Source of the DNA: Alnus glutinosa
Lineage: Eukaryota; Streptophyta; Magnoliopsida; Fagales; Betulaceae
Assembly (NCBI RefSeq): GCF_958979055.1
Contig: NC_084892.1
Span: 4,667,501-4,731,500 of the forward strand
Direction of reading: 5' to 3'
Length of the DNA: 64,000 nt
The notes beneath the pieces are model-generated. The model searched no databases, was not told the origin of the DNA, and was given only the letters and a program-made list of their open reading frames with translations. Positions 1 through 13,600 of the stretch are shown here, in pieces (the stretch's first letter is position 1; each line of letters opens with the position of its first letter). A program made the translations under genes and the position numbers.

Positions 1-232
1 ATGGAATTAATGAATTTGGTTAGAATTAGCTTATTTTAAGAGAATTTGCAACCTAATATATCTATTAAACATTAGAAGTACTCATAATTCGGAATTTTTT
101 TTTTCTTTCTAATCGATAATGGGAAAGGGTTACAAAGGAGGTATAATTCGGAATTCTTATTTGCAATATTGATTAGGAATCTATATGTTTTAGACTTCTA
201 ATCAATCATGGTCATTTAAAAGGGATGTTACA

Positions 233-270
233 GTGTTTGTGTTTGTGTTTGTGTTTGTGTTTGTGTTTGT
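233..270. repeat. GTTTGT hexamer microsatellite
   Basis: About six tandem copies of GTTTGT. This is simple sequence just before a 100-bp tandem duplication, and no gene is associated with it. Confidence 0.9.
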
Positions 271-296
271 GATATTTACAAATTCTATAAATGATA

Positions 297-496
297 ATTT
301 CAAATCAACTCAATGCTTCTCATCCTGTGTTAAGACACAAGCATGAGCTAATAAGTTTGGAATTGCGATTTCGTAAACAAAAAGTAATTTTAAACCATTT
401 CAAATCAACTCAATGCTTCTCATCCTGTGTTAAGACACAAGCATGAGCTAATAAGTTTGGAATTGCGATTTCGTAAACAAAAAGTAATTTTAAACC
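297..496. repeat. Perfect 100-bp direct tandem duplication
   Basis: Bases 297-396 and 397-496 are identical on reading. Each unit includes the start of an A-family TIR element (the 'TTTGGAATTGCGATTTCG' region). The second copy continues into the rest of that element. Perfect identity implies a recent duplication or an assembly artefact. Confidence 0.9.
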
Positions 497-759
497 AAAT
501 CGCATAACATAAAACGCATTTTAAAAAATTGCGATTTGAAAATACAGAAAATTTATTTTTTTCAAATTGCATGTAAGACCGTAAGATGATCATTTTTTAA
601 AAATGCAGAATTTTAAAGGCGAATTTGCGATTTTAAAAGCAAAATTGCGATTTTGCCAAACGATTAACTGCATTTTTAAAAATCACTTTTTCAAATTGTA
701 CTTTTTAAAATCGTTATTTTAAATCGCACTTTTTGAAATCTTAAACCCAAACCGACCCT
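451..759. mobile_element. A-family MITE, copy 1 (non-autonomous TIR element)
   Basis: AT-rich element dominated by 'TTGCGATTT' and 'AAATCGCA' motifs. It ends with 'AAACCCAAACCGACCC', which inverts the start of related copies. It matches 20795-21109 along its length, and more divergent relatives lie at 16050-16297 and 32060-32265. No coding capacity. The superfamily is uncertain because no clear target-site duplication was seen. Confidence 0.65.
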
Positions 760-782
760 AACAAATTTTCAATAAAGTTATG

Positions 783-784
<2 letters not shown>

Positions 785-878
<94 letters not shown>
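785..878. repeat. (TA)n microsatellite
   Basis: About 94 bp of uninterrupted TA. Length may be unreliable in assembly. Confidence 0.95.
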
Positions 879-881
<3 letters not shown>

Positions 882-2735
882 GGTGGATTTAATTCTCTTT
901 TTCTTGATTTTAATTAACGTTGCTTAGCATTTTTTTTCACCAAAATAACTTGGGGCAAAGCAAAAGTCAAAGCCAGAATTTTGTTCGGGGTCCAAGTCAA
1001 GGATATAGTTTGTGCCTTTCCCTGGCTCAAATTTTTCCTTTACTTTCTAGAATGTGGCAAATTTCTTCAAATATGTGAATAAGCTATTCCTACTTACTTT
1101 TTGAACAGTATTTTTCTGGGTTTTTTAAATGCTATATTTGATTCCAAATTTTTTTTGTTATAATTGTCATGGATTTAATATGTTCACTAGAAATTAGGAT
1201 GTGCATAATTCTATGGCGGATGTGCATAATTTTATGGTGGCAACGATTATCGAAGTTGGGCCTTTAACAATAACAGATCGAAAGTCTTGGGCCAAACAAA
1301 GGGTCAACCTATACATCAAAATGAGAGCCAACAAATAGTTGAAATGAGACCAACTATGAGTCTTTAATGGGCCTGTGTTATAAACAATATCACAAAGGTC
1401 AAAGGTTAAGTCAATAAAGGACCAAACCGAGAGCTAACAAAGGTCTAAGATGAAGCCAATTATGACCTTAAATAGGCCTCGGTCTTCAAACCATACCACA
1501 AGGCCAAAAGATGGGCCAACAAAGGGCCAAACAAATGGGCAACTTGCCTCTTTTTTTCTTTTTTTAATGAATTTGGTTTTTTATTTTATTTATTTTATTA
1601 TTTTTTACCCTTTCATCTTCTTGAGAGTGTACATGCTGACTATATATACCCTTTCACCACACATACCAAACCTTTATTTATTTATTTTAAATAAAATCCA
1701 AACAAAAGATCTTCTTGTTGAACAATGAACAACCTTCCTCGAAAAACAACCCTAGAGAGGAGAGACTCTTCGAATATCACAGTACATGAAACAACAGTTG
1801 CATGACTGAGGCTGGTGGCGCTCAAGGAGATGGTGACGACATTGGAGAGAGATGGCGTTGATGAAGGTCGGGTGAAGACTTGGTGGAGTTAGGTCGTGGA
1901 TCTACTACGAAGGACCTGAAAACAGCCATGGAAGGCAGTTGTGAAGCGTTGGGGATCGAGCTGACGACACTGAACCTTGATGAGTCGCAGAAGGCCATAA
2001 GAGACGTTGCAGAATTATGATAAGCTCATGGTCATCATGGTTTTAAAACGTATTGTGTCAAAAATGATGCAAATATACATATAAGCACATCCTTATTTCC
2101 ATACTCAAACAATGTGGGATGTCACATGAACATAATAAAAATCAACATTGCAAATTTAATTGTAGCGTGAGATTTGTTATGTTTTACATGCTTTGTGAAT
2201 TGTTTTATTGCTCCATATTGTGGGATGCAGAGTTATACATAATAAAGAAAATATAAGAGGATTGTGAATATTTATGTATGTAAACTTCTATACATTGCTT
2301 GTATTATCATCTATGATTTTCAATGGTGAAACTATCTATTTTGGGAACTTTATGTCAACTATCATTATATACACATATTATGGATATTTTCTAAAAAATG
2401 GAGGCTCATATTATAGAGGTCAATTTTTTATTTGTACTTATTGGAATTGTGGAGTCATATATTTGCCTATGAAATTATGGTAATTCTACAATTTCATAGT
2501 TGATAATGCAGGTGATGAGGAGAGGGGCAAGGGTCCATATGCATACCATGGTTACTATGGATGAGGATGGTCAATTTGTTATAGACTAACCTAAATTTAG
2601 TCTATTTTATATGTAAATATTTGACGTGCCGCGTGTGGCACATTCGTCTTAATAATGTTAGGTGCACATTTATTGTTGTAACAACGTAATGTTAATATTT
2701 ATTTAATTTGAGATTTATACAACAACTCTGGTATG
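879..2735. other. Spacer with no recognised gene
   Basis: AT-rich sequence with short open frames only. A 92-codon frame at 1450-1728 is low-complexity and has no family features. I recognise no gene, RNA or mobile element here. Confidence 0.5.
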
Positions 2736-3075
2736 TTATGTTATTTATTTTTTATTTTTGAATAAAATATCACTAATATTTCATTGCATAACCAAGCTTA
2801 CAACTAGAGCCCAAAAAGCCCTAAATAACCAGAGACTGTTGCTCTAAATTCAGTATAGAAAAAAGAAAATCAGGGATAACATTAAACCAAACTCGATCAC
2901 TGTCGTGCATGATACCCTCCTTCACCAACCTATGAGCTGCCTTATTGGCCCCCCGCTTTGTATGACAACACTACCAACTATCAAAACAATGGAGAACCAC
3001 ATCAATATCATGCATAATTTGCCCATACCTGCGCCAATTATCATCCCTACTATTAAGAGCCGTTACCACAATCTG

Positions 3076-3076
<1 letters not shown>
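2736..3076 (-). mobile_element. LINE (plant L1 type) 3' end, RNase H remnant
   Basis: The minus strand reads '..NSRDDNWRRYGQIMHDID' and then, in another frame, 'CHTKRGANKAAHRLVKEG' and 'DSDRVWFNVIPDF'. This is the typical C-terminal end of the RNase H domain that follows the reverse transcriptase in plant L1 LINEs, where 'N.AAH.LA' is the diagnostic run. An A-rich tail follows at the lower coordinate. The piece is 5'-truncated and has at least one frame break, so it is dead. Confidence 0.7.

Positions 3077-3114
<38 letters not shown>
3077..3114. repeat. (TA)n microsatellite
   Basis: About 38 bp of TA abutting the LINE fragment. Confidence 0.9.
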
Positions 3115-3117
<3 letters not shown>

Positions 3118-3194
3118 TTATGTGAGTTTTCTAATGTATTGTATTAATTAATTAGATAATTAAGGTAGGAAAGCAATGAAAAAGAAATTCATGT

Positions 3195-4884
3195 TCAAGG
3201 GCATTTGGGTCCTCCTCTCTTGGTCTTCCAATTGTTGTAGCAAGGACAGGATTCCTTGTTCCCCCGTAAGTTCCCGAAGGCACACACAAGCACTTTGCAC
3301 AGCACTTTTTGCAGAAGAACATGCATGGCTTCTTGAACGCTGTTTTTGAGCATCTTTCGGTGCAACGTGGACCGCACTCTGCATTCAGTATCAACGGGTA
3401 TAAAATTTTCTCATTTTCACCTTTCTTAATTTATTTAAAATTCACATTTATTATTATTATTATGTTTTTCTATTCCAAAAAGGCAGTGGAAGAGACCAAT
3501 TATAGTTAATCTACGTGGACGTAACTATAGTAGCACCTGCTCGCTGGGAGTCGTATGAAAGGGTCCAAACCGGTGGGAATCACAGGCGCTCTTTCAAGTC
3601 CAACTGAGTCATAGTCTAACCTAATCCCATCAGGACATCGGTGGAACTTAAAGGCCGCTAATACTAAAGATTATTATTTCGAGAGTCGAACTTTCACCTT
3701 AATACATACCCAATCACTTAAAAAATTTTAATTATTGAGAGTTGGATGATATTATTATAGTCCGGGCGAAAGAAAAATGTTAAACCTATAACTCTTTTAC
3801 CTTGAGGTTGAAGGCTGCCTTGGGTGATGCCGTGCTGAATTTCAATGAAAAGGAATAAAGAAAACCAGCATCAGAGTTTGATCGATCATTAATTTCACAT
3901 GAATTCCAAAAATAATAATATATATTTGTATGGACATCATATTTGTTGCAGAATTCAATAGATGGATTAATATTGTCCATTTACAAATTCATTAGGAAAA
4001 CAAAATAAAAAAAAGATGTGGATTAACAAATCTCACCGTGGGGATGAAGTGGCTACTTTGTTGGAGCCTCAATTGCGATCGCCTAAATGCATTATTAGCA
4101 TAATTATTTGATGCAATTTAATTCAAACAATAGATAATTTTGTAAACAACCTTCTAATTATGCAAAAAAGTCAGAAAATTGTTTTTTTAAGTTATTTACC
4201 AAACGAACTCATTTTTGTTTGTTACAGTTTTTCTATATATACTAAAGTACAATTCTTTAACGCAATTTTAAACATGCTTTACGACTTTGAATAGGTAGGA
4301 TCCTACAATCAGGGATGGACCATGCTTAAGACAAGGGGCCCCCTGGGTTTTTAAATTTTCTTTTAAAATATTTTTATTAAGTTAACTATATTTATAATTT
4401 TAGGCTTAAAAATTAGGTTTGGTCCCTACTAAAAATAAATTTGACCACTCATTCATATTTTGGCCCCGACCCTCCAGATGAAAAATTCCGATTCCATCCT
4501 TGCTTGCAATAGTGGCTCGTAAAATAGTTCTCCATAAAAGTTTTGGATGGGCATGTGAATGAATTATAAGCCTAAAAGCCCTCTTATCTATTTGTTGAAA
4601 CTTGAAGCCATCCATTTTAGCCAGGAGATGGCCAGATATTTATCATCATAGCCCTGCAGTCACCCAAGGGCTGCCCTGAATCTACCTTTCAATTTTATTT
4701 ACCAAAATAAAAGAAAAAAAAACAAAACCAAAAACAAGCAAATTAACTACCAAATTCTGAAAACAGATGTGAAAGAGAGAGAAAGATCGAGAGCTCTAAG
4801 AATGTAGCTTACATGGTTCTCTACCAGTAAATATTGCAGCATCATAACTACAGAGAACATTACAATGCACATCTTCCTTCCCAT
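3195..4884 (-). pseudogene. GASA/snakin-family cysteine-rich peptide gene, apparently frameshifted
   Basis: Seen: exon 4 (3195-3378) encodes 'ECGPRCTERCSKTAFKKPC', then 'FFCKKCCAKCLCVPSGTYG'. In another frame it encodes 'NKESCPCYNNWKTKRGGPKC', ending at 3195-3197. Together these follow the 12-cysteine GASA spacing. The frames join at a run of five G (about 3260-3266), two bases more than the family frame needs. The uncorrected frame runs on to 3152 and loses the last three cysteines. Exon 3 (3801-3834, 'HGITQGSLQPQ') fits. A candidate exon 1 (4813-4884) gives a hydrophobic start like a signal peptide (MGRKMCIVMFSVVMM). A candidate exon 2 (4037-4082) is out of phase by one base. Known: GASA proteins are secreted, gibberellin-responsive peptides of growth and defence. 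Inferred: a decayed gene, or a live one with a homopolymer sequencing error. Confidence 0.6.
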
Positions 4885-4885
4885 T

Positions 4886-4886
<1 letters not shown>

Positions 4887-4932
<46 letters not shown>
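4887..4932. repeat. (GA)n microsatellite
   Basis: About 46 bp of GA immediately upstream (minus sense) of the candidate GASA start codon. CT/GA tracts are common in plant 5' UTRs. Confidence 0.9.
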
Positions 4933-4936
<4 letters not shown>

Positions 4937-5151
4937 ATATGTGAAGATGACTGGTTGGCTTGAAGCAATTATATATATATATATATATATATAGGCAGCT
5001 TTGATTACAGAGGTTAAATATATGGAATATTTTATTTCTTTTACATGCATGGAAGTTAAGGTGGTGGTTTGTAACAGTTGCGGATAGCAACATATATAGG
5101 CAAACCTTGTGTTGTCCAATATGACAATTACACGTATTGCATGGGACAAAA

Positions 5152-5155
<4 letters not shown>

Positions 5156-5212
<57 letters not shown>
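5156..5212. repeat. (TA)n microsatellite
   Basis: About 57 bp of TA. Open frames of Ile-Tyr across it are artefacts. Confidence 0.95.
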
Positions 5213-5214
<2 letters not shown>

Positions 5215-7455
5215 AAATTACCAACTTGACCCTTAATTAATGGCTATTTAGTTTATTTGTAAATGATAACATGGAAGGAAACCCATCCCACCTCTTTAGT
5301 ATATATGGCCACTCCAAGGTTGGGATTATTGAGCATCTTAACAAGTTGTAACGGAGCCAATATGATGATGGTAGGTTTCTTACTTATCAGAGTCGGGACA
5401 AAAGTATGTGACGTCACAAATAAAACCAACATAATTAGATTGATAAAGCTTGTGTTCGAGGGGAAGTGTAACAATGTGCTAGGATATATAAAAAAGTTGA
5501 GCCTCGTACTAAAAAGATGTCACAAATTTGGGTAGTTAATATAATATCTTTTGAAATTCATCATGTATTTTGTATAAATTAGGAAGGACAAATCCGGCCG
5601 TCATGCTCTCAAAATTAAGAAATTAAACCATGTAGAAATGGGTAGATTGAAAGTAACATGAGGTCACCTTCCATGTGCCTTCACATGTCCCTTCAAGATT
5701 AATTATAATGCCGCTCCTTAGACATAACTAAAAAATAAGAATAGAGAGAAGCATATATATATATATAAGATTAACGAATCAGAAACCATTTGTCGTCACT
5801 GAAAACTAGGTGGTACTACTGTAAGATCTCTTTCTGTCAGTCTCTTTCATTCCCATGAACTAAGTATTTTGTTGCTTTCTTCCTTTTGTAATCTTGGAAA
5901 CGAGAGAGAGAGAGAGAGAGAGACAAAAAATGTGACTCAGCTAGCCGGCCATCTCAAACCATTAGAATTAGATATAGTCACTTGATTTTGCGGGTTCCCT
6001 CTCGTGAACTATGTTTTTTGTTTGTATTAAATCATTTTTGTGAAAGTTGAAGAAAAAGGACAATGTTTTTCTTCGTATTGAATTTTTGTTTTTTATTATT
6101 ATTTTGTATTTCCGAATAGCACGTATTTAAAGGATTGTTCATGGAACTACTATCGAGATTCTTTAGATTATCTTTCCTAGTATCATCCCGATATTTCTTA
6201 TATGTTATTTTTAATAGCATTAATAAGAAAGTAAGTGATTCTCACGTATGTTCAAAATTCAAAATGCATATGATTCTCACGTACATTTTTTATTTCTCAT
6301 ACGTAGCTTTAATAGTGCATATAATTCTCGCATATATTTTTTATACGAAATTTTATATTTCTCACATGTAGTTTTAATAGTACATGTGATTCTCACAAAT
6401 ATTTTTTATACAAAAAATCATATGTATTTTGAATACATATCAGTTTAGTGGATATTAATTTCTCAAAGAATGAGTTCTAAAAATTCTTCCAACCCAATCT
6501 CTAAAAGTATGGTGTCCCTTGAACATTTGAGAAGTACATGTTTTAATTTTTTATTAATGCTATTAAAAAATAGACATAAATTTCTTACAAAATAGGTTGT
6601 ACGATTTCCTACTATCCAACCTCTAAAAGTGATGTGTGCTCATGTTTTTTTAAAATGTGTTTCTCACCTACTTTTTTAATAGTATTAATAATAATAATAA
6701 TAATAATAATAAAAGTACAAGGTGTGTACAGTGGAGTTGGTGAATATTAATTGCAGGGAATTAAAGGTACGTACGTAGAAGAAATTTGCATGGACTACGG
6801 ATAGGATTGAGGGTTTTATCATGTCATGTGGATCCTTCTAAATGTTGAGCAGTAATTCGAGAATCTCAAGATAAATAACCATTTACTGATCCAAACGTTC
6901 TTGAAAGGGGAGAGTCAAAGTTTGTTGTAGAAATGAATTCACCTACTGGAAAATCTAGTTCATGTATTGTTTTCCATATCTAATGATAATGTTTCCAAAA
7001 CAAATTTTTAAAATTTAGAAGAGAATAAAAAATAATAAAAAAATAATAAAAAAAAAGGTCCAAATTTAATTCTAAGTTTTTCATAAGAATGAAAGTAAAA
7101 TTACATCTGGACCGTTGAAAAAATTGCGGGAGATGATTTGTAGTGTTTTTTACGGCACCTAAGTCAAATCCCAAATTCTGATGAGAACCTAAATGTATTA
7201 AAATGACCAAGAATACATCCCGATCGGTAACCAACATATCCTTAAATCAACTCATTCCTACAACAAGCCAAGAAATGAACCAAGGACTCGTAGACATAGA
7301 AGGCCGCCAAATTCTAAGTACCTGATGAGCAGCAAGAAATGGTTGCTGGGGAGAAATTTTCAAGTCAAATAAGTGTGAGTCAGAATCATTGAAATCTCGC
7401 TCTCAACCTCTTGGCCTGGAAAAGAATGATTCACCAAAAATCGCCTGCAAGGCAG
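5213..7455. other. Spacer with no recognised gene
   Basis: AT-rich, with frames up to 90 codons on both strands around 5253-5535 that overlap one another and show no family signature. Degenerate short repeats built on 'TTCTCACRTA' occur at 6235-6400. No convincing gene was found. Confidence 0.5.
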
Positions 7456-7589
7456 TCACGTTCTACAGCAGGCAAGAATTGAATCATAGCATAGATGCCA
7501 ATACTCTTTGTAGGGGATGAACATCCATGGCAACGGTGGAGGAATAGCGGTACCTACTGTCGACGCTACCCTAAAAACATAAAAAATGT

Positions 7590-7641
<52 letters not shown>

Positions 7642-10600
7642 CTAAGTTCAAATCTCAAGAACCATGAAATGACAGAGCAGTGAGAAGAATACTACGTGGA
7701 CAAAGGAGACGCACCTTTTCCCAGTCAGGACACCATGAATTGATTTAGCTGCAAAAGACCCAGAAACCCCAGAAAAAACATTTCTATAGTGAGGCAAGAC
7801 CACTTCTCCTATACTCAAGAAGTTGCAGTGGATAAATGAGACCAGAATACTAGATTTATCTCCACTTTGATTCTGCTGCAAATTTTCAGATGGAAGATCA
7901 ACTTTATCAGGAGAACAAGCCCCAGCAGAGTCAATCCCATTACTCCGACAAGATACGATTTCAAACCATATCCCAGAAGGAAATCTTCTTCGCCCCACCA
8001 ACCAAATGAAAATTTTGATACAAGGTGTAGCATGAATAACAGAGATAATGACCTCAATCAGTATACAAATGAGGCTGATAGTTGAGTTCAAAATGCTAAA
8101 GAAGATATAGAAAACAGAAGTTGTTGGTAATAGAAGTAAGAGCAGTGTAAACAGAAGAGATCCAAGAACATGTTGCTTCACAGTGTAGTCATAACTATCT
8201 AATCTTTGACGAAGAGGATTCCATTTCTGACCCCTGCAAAAGAATCACCAATCATGTGAAGAAAGTGAAACAGGAAAAAAAAAACCTCATATCTTTTGCA
8301 TAGGAAGTCTCCAAAACCTCAACACGAGTTCCTTCGAAAGTAGTGCTTTTAACTTTCTAAGTCATAGAAATAATAGTTATTTCATCTAAATTCATGGTAA
8401 AAGAAACTTTCTAGGAATATGGCAAAGGAGAGCCCCAGCCATAAAAGCGGCCAGAGCCACATATAGTAAACAGACACCCACTCTTTGTTGACCTCTTAGA
8501 TGACCCCTCTCACAAATCACCCCAAAACTTATGTGGCGTGGTCCCCTAACCAAAAAACCAATTCCCATGCATTTGTTCTTACCATGGGGGAAGTGCCATT
8601 TGAGCTCAAGTTCATTGGCTTCCCCTTTTCTGGCTGAAAATGACAAGTCTTTTAATAATTGATTGCACATGATTGTAAAAATCCTTGACATCCATAGTGC
8701 ATTACATGGACTTCATGACATCTTCTTTCTTTTCCATTTTTTTTTTTTTGAAAATTAATTAAAAATTTATTTGAAAAAAAGGAATGTACACACGCAAGCA
8801 ATATAGATAGAATCCCTCTAAAGAATTACATACTAAAATTCAAATAATTAACAAAGTCTACAAAGGAAGTTATATAAGCAATACCCAAACCTAGACCACA
8901 CACACAATGAACACAATAGTAAAAATAACATGTGGCTATTCCCTTCTCTCTATATTGTCCACATAAGGTAAATGCCTTCAAAAGAGACCTTTCCAACAGA
9001 AATACACCTCAACCACTTCCAGAGGCACTACCCATCAAACCCCCAAATCTACAAAGGACCATAGCTCTCTTAACAATCAATTGATGAATTAACAAGTGAT
9101 CAGCTGTCTCACCACTACTTTTACACATGCAACAGCAGCCCACAAAGACAACATTCGTTTTAATTATCAACTGTTAAATTTTTTTCCAAGACACGTGTCC
9201 AATAAAAAGGCAACTTTCCTAAGCTCTTCACAACTTCGAACAAGTCTCCAAGGAAATTGCATATTATTATAACCTCTTAGTGCCTCGTAATAGACCAAAC
9301 ATTAAATGTACCTCCATGTTTCAGCTTCCAAAGAAATCTATCAATCCCATTAATTACTGGCACATTTGCGTATAACAGATCGAAAAGTGAGTCCACTGCA
9401 GTCCTGGAAGGAGGGGGGGAGATAGGAAATAGGTCACTTCCTCCTCCTTTTCACATCTGACTCAGAACCTCACTAACACAACACTTTTTGACCCACATCC
9501 CTAAACACCTGTTTATTTTTTTTTTATAAGTAAGAAAATTTCATTAAAAAAGCGTAAAGCGCCCCTAAGTACACATAAAGTATACACAGGAACAGCCCAG
9601 CTAGCCCACATGAAAAGCCCATAAGAAACTACATACCCACAATACCCAAAACCCACATGAAACCCAAGATACAATAGAAACCCTCCAACAAACACCCAAG
9701 ATACAAAGTAACCCCCATAATAAAATAAAACCCAATAGAACCCCCCATCCAACACCCAAAATACAAAGTAATCCCCCATAAAACAATAAAACCCAAGATT
9801 CAAAAGAAACCCCCCATCAAACATACTAAAACATACTTGGCTAGCCTTGAACATCGTAGTTATTCCACCATTCTTGAACTCCCTAAATGAATCCCTCCTC
9901 GTTAAGCTACGTGTTTTCGAACTCAAATGCACTCTTACCCTTCTCAATCCACCACAATCTAACAAAAAGGGAAAGTGTTCTGAAACAGATTGACTAAGAA
10001 GTCATTGTATAGCATCCAAATTATTCTTTCCACTCCAAGTGTACTAAAAATGTGTCAATGCAAGACATTAAAGGTGGATCTTGGTTATTAGAATAAAAGA
10101 TCCAATTCTGTGATGAAATCTGGAAACTGTCATGGCTGACGTAAACTTGTCACACCCGAATGATTCACTCAAAAACTGAAGTCACATTGAAGTCCCCTGT
10201 TAATATCAAGGAACTGTTCATCTACCAAAAGCTGCTCTCATTTCCTCCCACAAACCAACTCTCCATTTATCATCTATAGGACCATAAACCCCATCAAACG
10301 CCCACACAAAACATCTTTCAACATTATAAATCAAGCAAAAAGGCCAAGAAGTTCCCTATTGCAACTTCTGTCTTCTCAACCACCGTCTATCCCATATTAA
10401 AAGGACACCCCCCCACCCCACCCCAAAAAAGAAAAATCTGAAAAACAAATTTCTAACAATTCTCTTGAACATTACCTCAATCTTGGTTTCTTGTAGGCAG
10501 ATCACATCCCACAGAGAAATTCTTCACCACTAATCTCTTCCCTGCATCATAATTAATAGAAGAAACTAGACTCCACAGCTGCCTATTGCCTTTCAATTAA

Positions 10601-13600
10601 CTTGATTTCACTGCTTAGTACCCTCAGCCACTGTCTTCATCCATCCATCTTCAATAGCCCCAAAAAGAGCCATAACTTGACCCTCAAAACTATCGATCTA
10701 AGCACCCAGAAATTTGCTAAAAACTTTAAATGTTTTTTAGTACCCATTTAGACACTTCGCCACTGTCCTCAGCATTCAGTGGGCCAAATATGGCTATTGG
10801 CTCACAACATACTGCGGTTCACGCCTCTCAAGAATCTACCACCTTCATTCGGAACTCAAAACATTTTTAAATTGATCCTGACCAAAACCCTCATCTGCTT
10901 GACTTTATAACAGACGATACTTTTCCTCTCCTTTCCACTTAAACTTAAATAGTAGACTTGTCTTTTTCTTTTAATGTTTCCAATTAATCTAATAAAATTT
11001 CATGATTATTACAATTTCCAGGTGGATTTTTGAACTTTTTAAGAGTTGTAGAAGCTAAATCAAGAAAATGGAATCACAAAGTATTACCTGAAAAGGCGCC
11101 ACAAAGCTGCTAATGCCTGAATCTGCATTGAATATATACCTGAGAGCAACCAATGAAGAGATGATACATGCAAAGTTGCCAGTAAAAGTATGTCCATGAT
11201 CAAAGCAGCAGGTATTGTCATCCCAGAAAGAATCCCTGATATTGCAAGTCCTTTAATGACATGAATGGAAAGAAAACCCCCGAAGGCCCAGAGGGTAGAC
11301 CATATTTGGATTGCATTAAGAGAAATCATGCCAAGAACTCCTGCCAGTTCCGTGTTTAACTTGAAACCTGCAGGGACTCCCATTAACCAAACACAACCTG
11401 TCCGCAACAAATTGTTTGTAATGTCATTGGCAAAGTTCATAACCCACAAGGAAGCAGGTTCTGCATTGTATAACAGTGCCACACCAATCAAGTTTCCCAA
11501 GAGAACATCAAGAGCTAAACTTGACCACATGGAATGCTTATGTAATGCAGCTTTCTCCGCATATTCAACGCATGATAGAGACCTTACAAATCAAAAACTG
11601 CAGTTAATGAGTTGGGAAAAATAGGAACCTACTGCAAATGATGAATACAGCCACTAAACAAGAGAAAATTAGCAGGATTCAGTAGGCCAAATAACACTTC
11701 CTTCAAGATCTCGTACGCTTAAAATAACAACCAGAAGGGGGTGTTGATAGGAAATAAAATCTAAATTTTACTAAAATGCTTAAATTTAATAAAAGGAAAG
11801 GTGGAAAATTAACTGAAAATCAAAATGGCTTTGCCCTTAATATTAGGTTCAAATGTATAGATTTCATCAAATACTGAGATGTAGTAGCAAATAGTATTTA
11901 AAACCTAATTTATAAATCAACAGGTATGTTAGTTAATGTGTTTTGGAGGGTGTTTTTTGTTTTTTGTTTGAAAAAGTATTCAGATGTGAAATAAAGGTGA
12001 AAATAGTATTGAGTGTTTTGTGAGTGTATTGTGTTTTGGATTATTTGTTAATGTTTTGTTTAGAGAACAAAAAACAGAAGAAGAAAATTTTAACAAACGA
12101 AGCCAACAATTCCCAAGTATTCCAGAAAGCCTCATCTTACCTCAGGCCACTTTCTTGAAGGAAGATTGGCCAATACAAGATTTGACAGCAGCGGATTCGT
12201 ATATGTATCAATGTAGAATTGAATATTTTTGCCACTGTAATGTCCATCCATAATTGCGATATGGAACTCAAAAGGCTATGGAGAAGCTGAAGAATGATGT
12301 AGAATAAAGTTGACAATGAAGCCATGGACATTGCAAGTAGTTGCCACATGAAGGTAAGCAACCTGAAAAGCCACAACACGACCATCAAATATTGCAAAGT
12401 GGGATGGACGAAGGGAGAAGGTGGGATGCACGACTAGAGTCTTAAAGAGAATACCTGCAAATGAAGGAAAACCAAACAAAGGATCTCCTAGAGGCCACAT
12501 GTCTCTCAAAAAGTATTTTTGCAGCAGCGGAACTATTAATTGCCAATATTACTGTATCCTGTAGATAATGAATTGAAAAGGCATATTGATAACGAGGCTA
12601 AAGGTCTGAATACGCAAAAAGATTTGCAGGTTCTGTTACCAAGTCAACTAGTGTTTGCTTTTGGTGAAGTTCATCAACCCACTTAGGCCTCTTGAAAGGA
12701 GCCTTCACTTGCTCAGACAAATTCCAAAGATGCAGGGAGAAATGGTGGCCACCATATGAGGGAGTTTCATAAAGTATCACCTACATTGTTCAAACAAAAG
12801 AAAGAGAGTAATCACAAAAACCAATCACAGCCTCAAAAGAAGAAAAGGGGAGGGGAGGCAAGGGGGGAGGAGCATGCTGTAGAAGCCATCATGACTTACA
12901 TACGTGTACATCACACGGAAACACTAATTCCCCATTCCAGTGAATGTGATGCAATTTAGGAATCCAATGAGTTTCTCCACCACACTGTTCGTAAAAATCA
13001 TTTGCTAACAGGATCCAATTACTGTTTCGAATAGAAGCTTGATTACATTGCTCTAGTAATCCATCAAGTTTGTGGCACCCACAGGTCAATCGTCCATAAT
13101 TTTCTCTGAATATACCTCTATTGTTCTGCATACAAGCATTGCCACGAGTAGAGTTTCTTTTATCTTCTTTCATTCCAGAGCTTAACAAGAGGCCAGCACT
13201 GCTAAGATCTACAGCATGCTGACCCAGCATACAGAGCGACGATTTATCCTGTAGGGATTTGGGCATGTTCCCATTTGTGTCATGGAGGATTCCCTGACAA
13301 AAAGCAGTTCACACCATAAAATTCACTTTCCATATTAAAAATACTTTCAAGTAACCAACTAAAAAGAAAAATAATGTTGTTACGTTTCCCAGAACAAGGG
13401 CAATCTTCATTCTAGAGTTGTTACCTCAACATTTACCAAACCAAATTCTTCAATACCCACCCAACCACTGCTTTGAATTGGATTTCAATAATAGATACAC
13501 TAAGATAATATGCTTAATTTAAACATTACTAGTTTGCAGGCTTTGATAAAGTATAGTATGTCCCTTAAAAGCCCCACAAAGTGTTCCTCCCCCTTGGAGA

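Noticed and set aside
1450-1728. 92-codon plus frame
   Set aside because: Low-complexity Phe/Ile-rich tail, no family features and no supporting splice or promoter context.
3500-3720. Possible tRNA or SINE in the GASA intron ('AAGTTCGACTCTCG' like a B box)
   Set aside because: No matching A box at proper spacing, no cloverleaf by eye, no A-tail and no target repeat.
4796-5224. 142-codon frame rich in Ile-Tyr and Ser-Leu
   Set aside because: It is made by (TA)n and (GA)n microsatellites.
7648-7714. Extension of GPI1 exon 7 to an in-frame stop
   Set aside because: Splicing at AAAAG/GTGCGT gives the family C-terminus 'PWMFIPYKEYWHLCYDSI' in the next exon, so the extension is intron.
9513-9965. 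150-codon minus frame as a possible gene
   Set aside because: Its N-terminal part is the LINE endonuclease end ('LLDCGG') and the rest is the repeated retro-insert.
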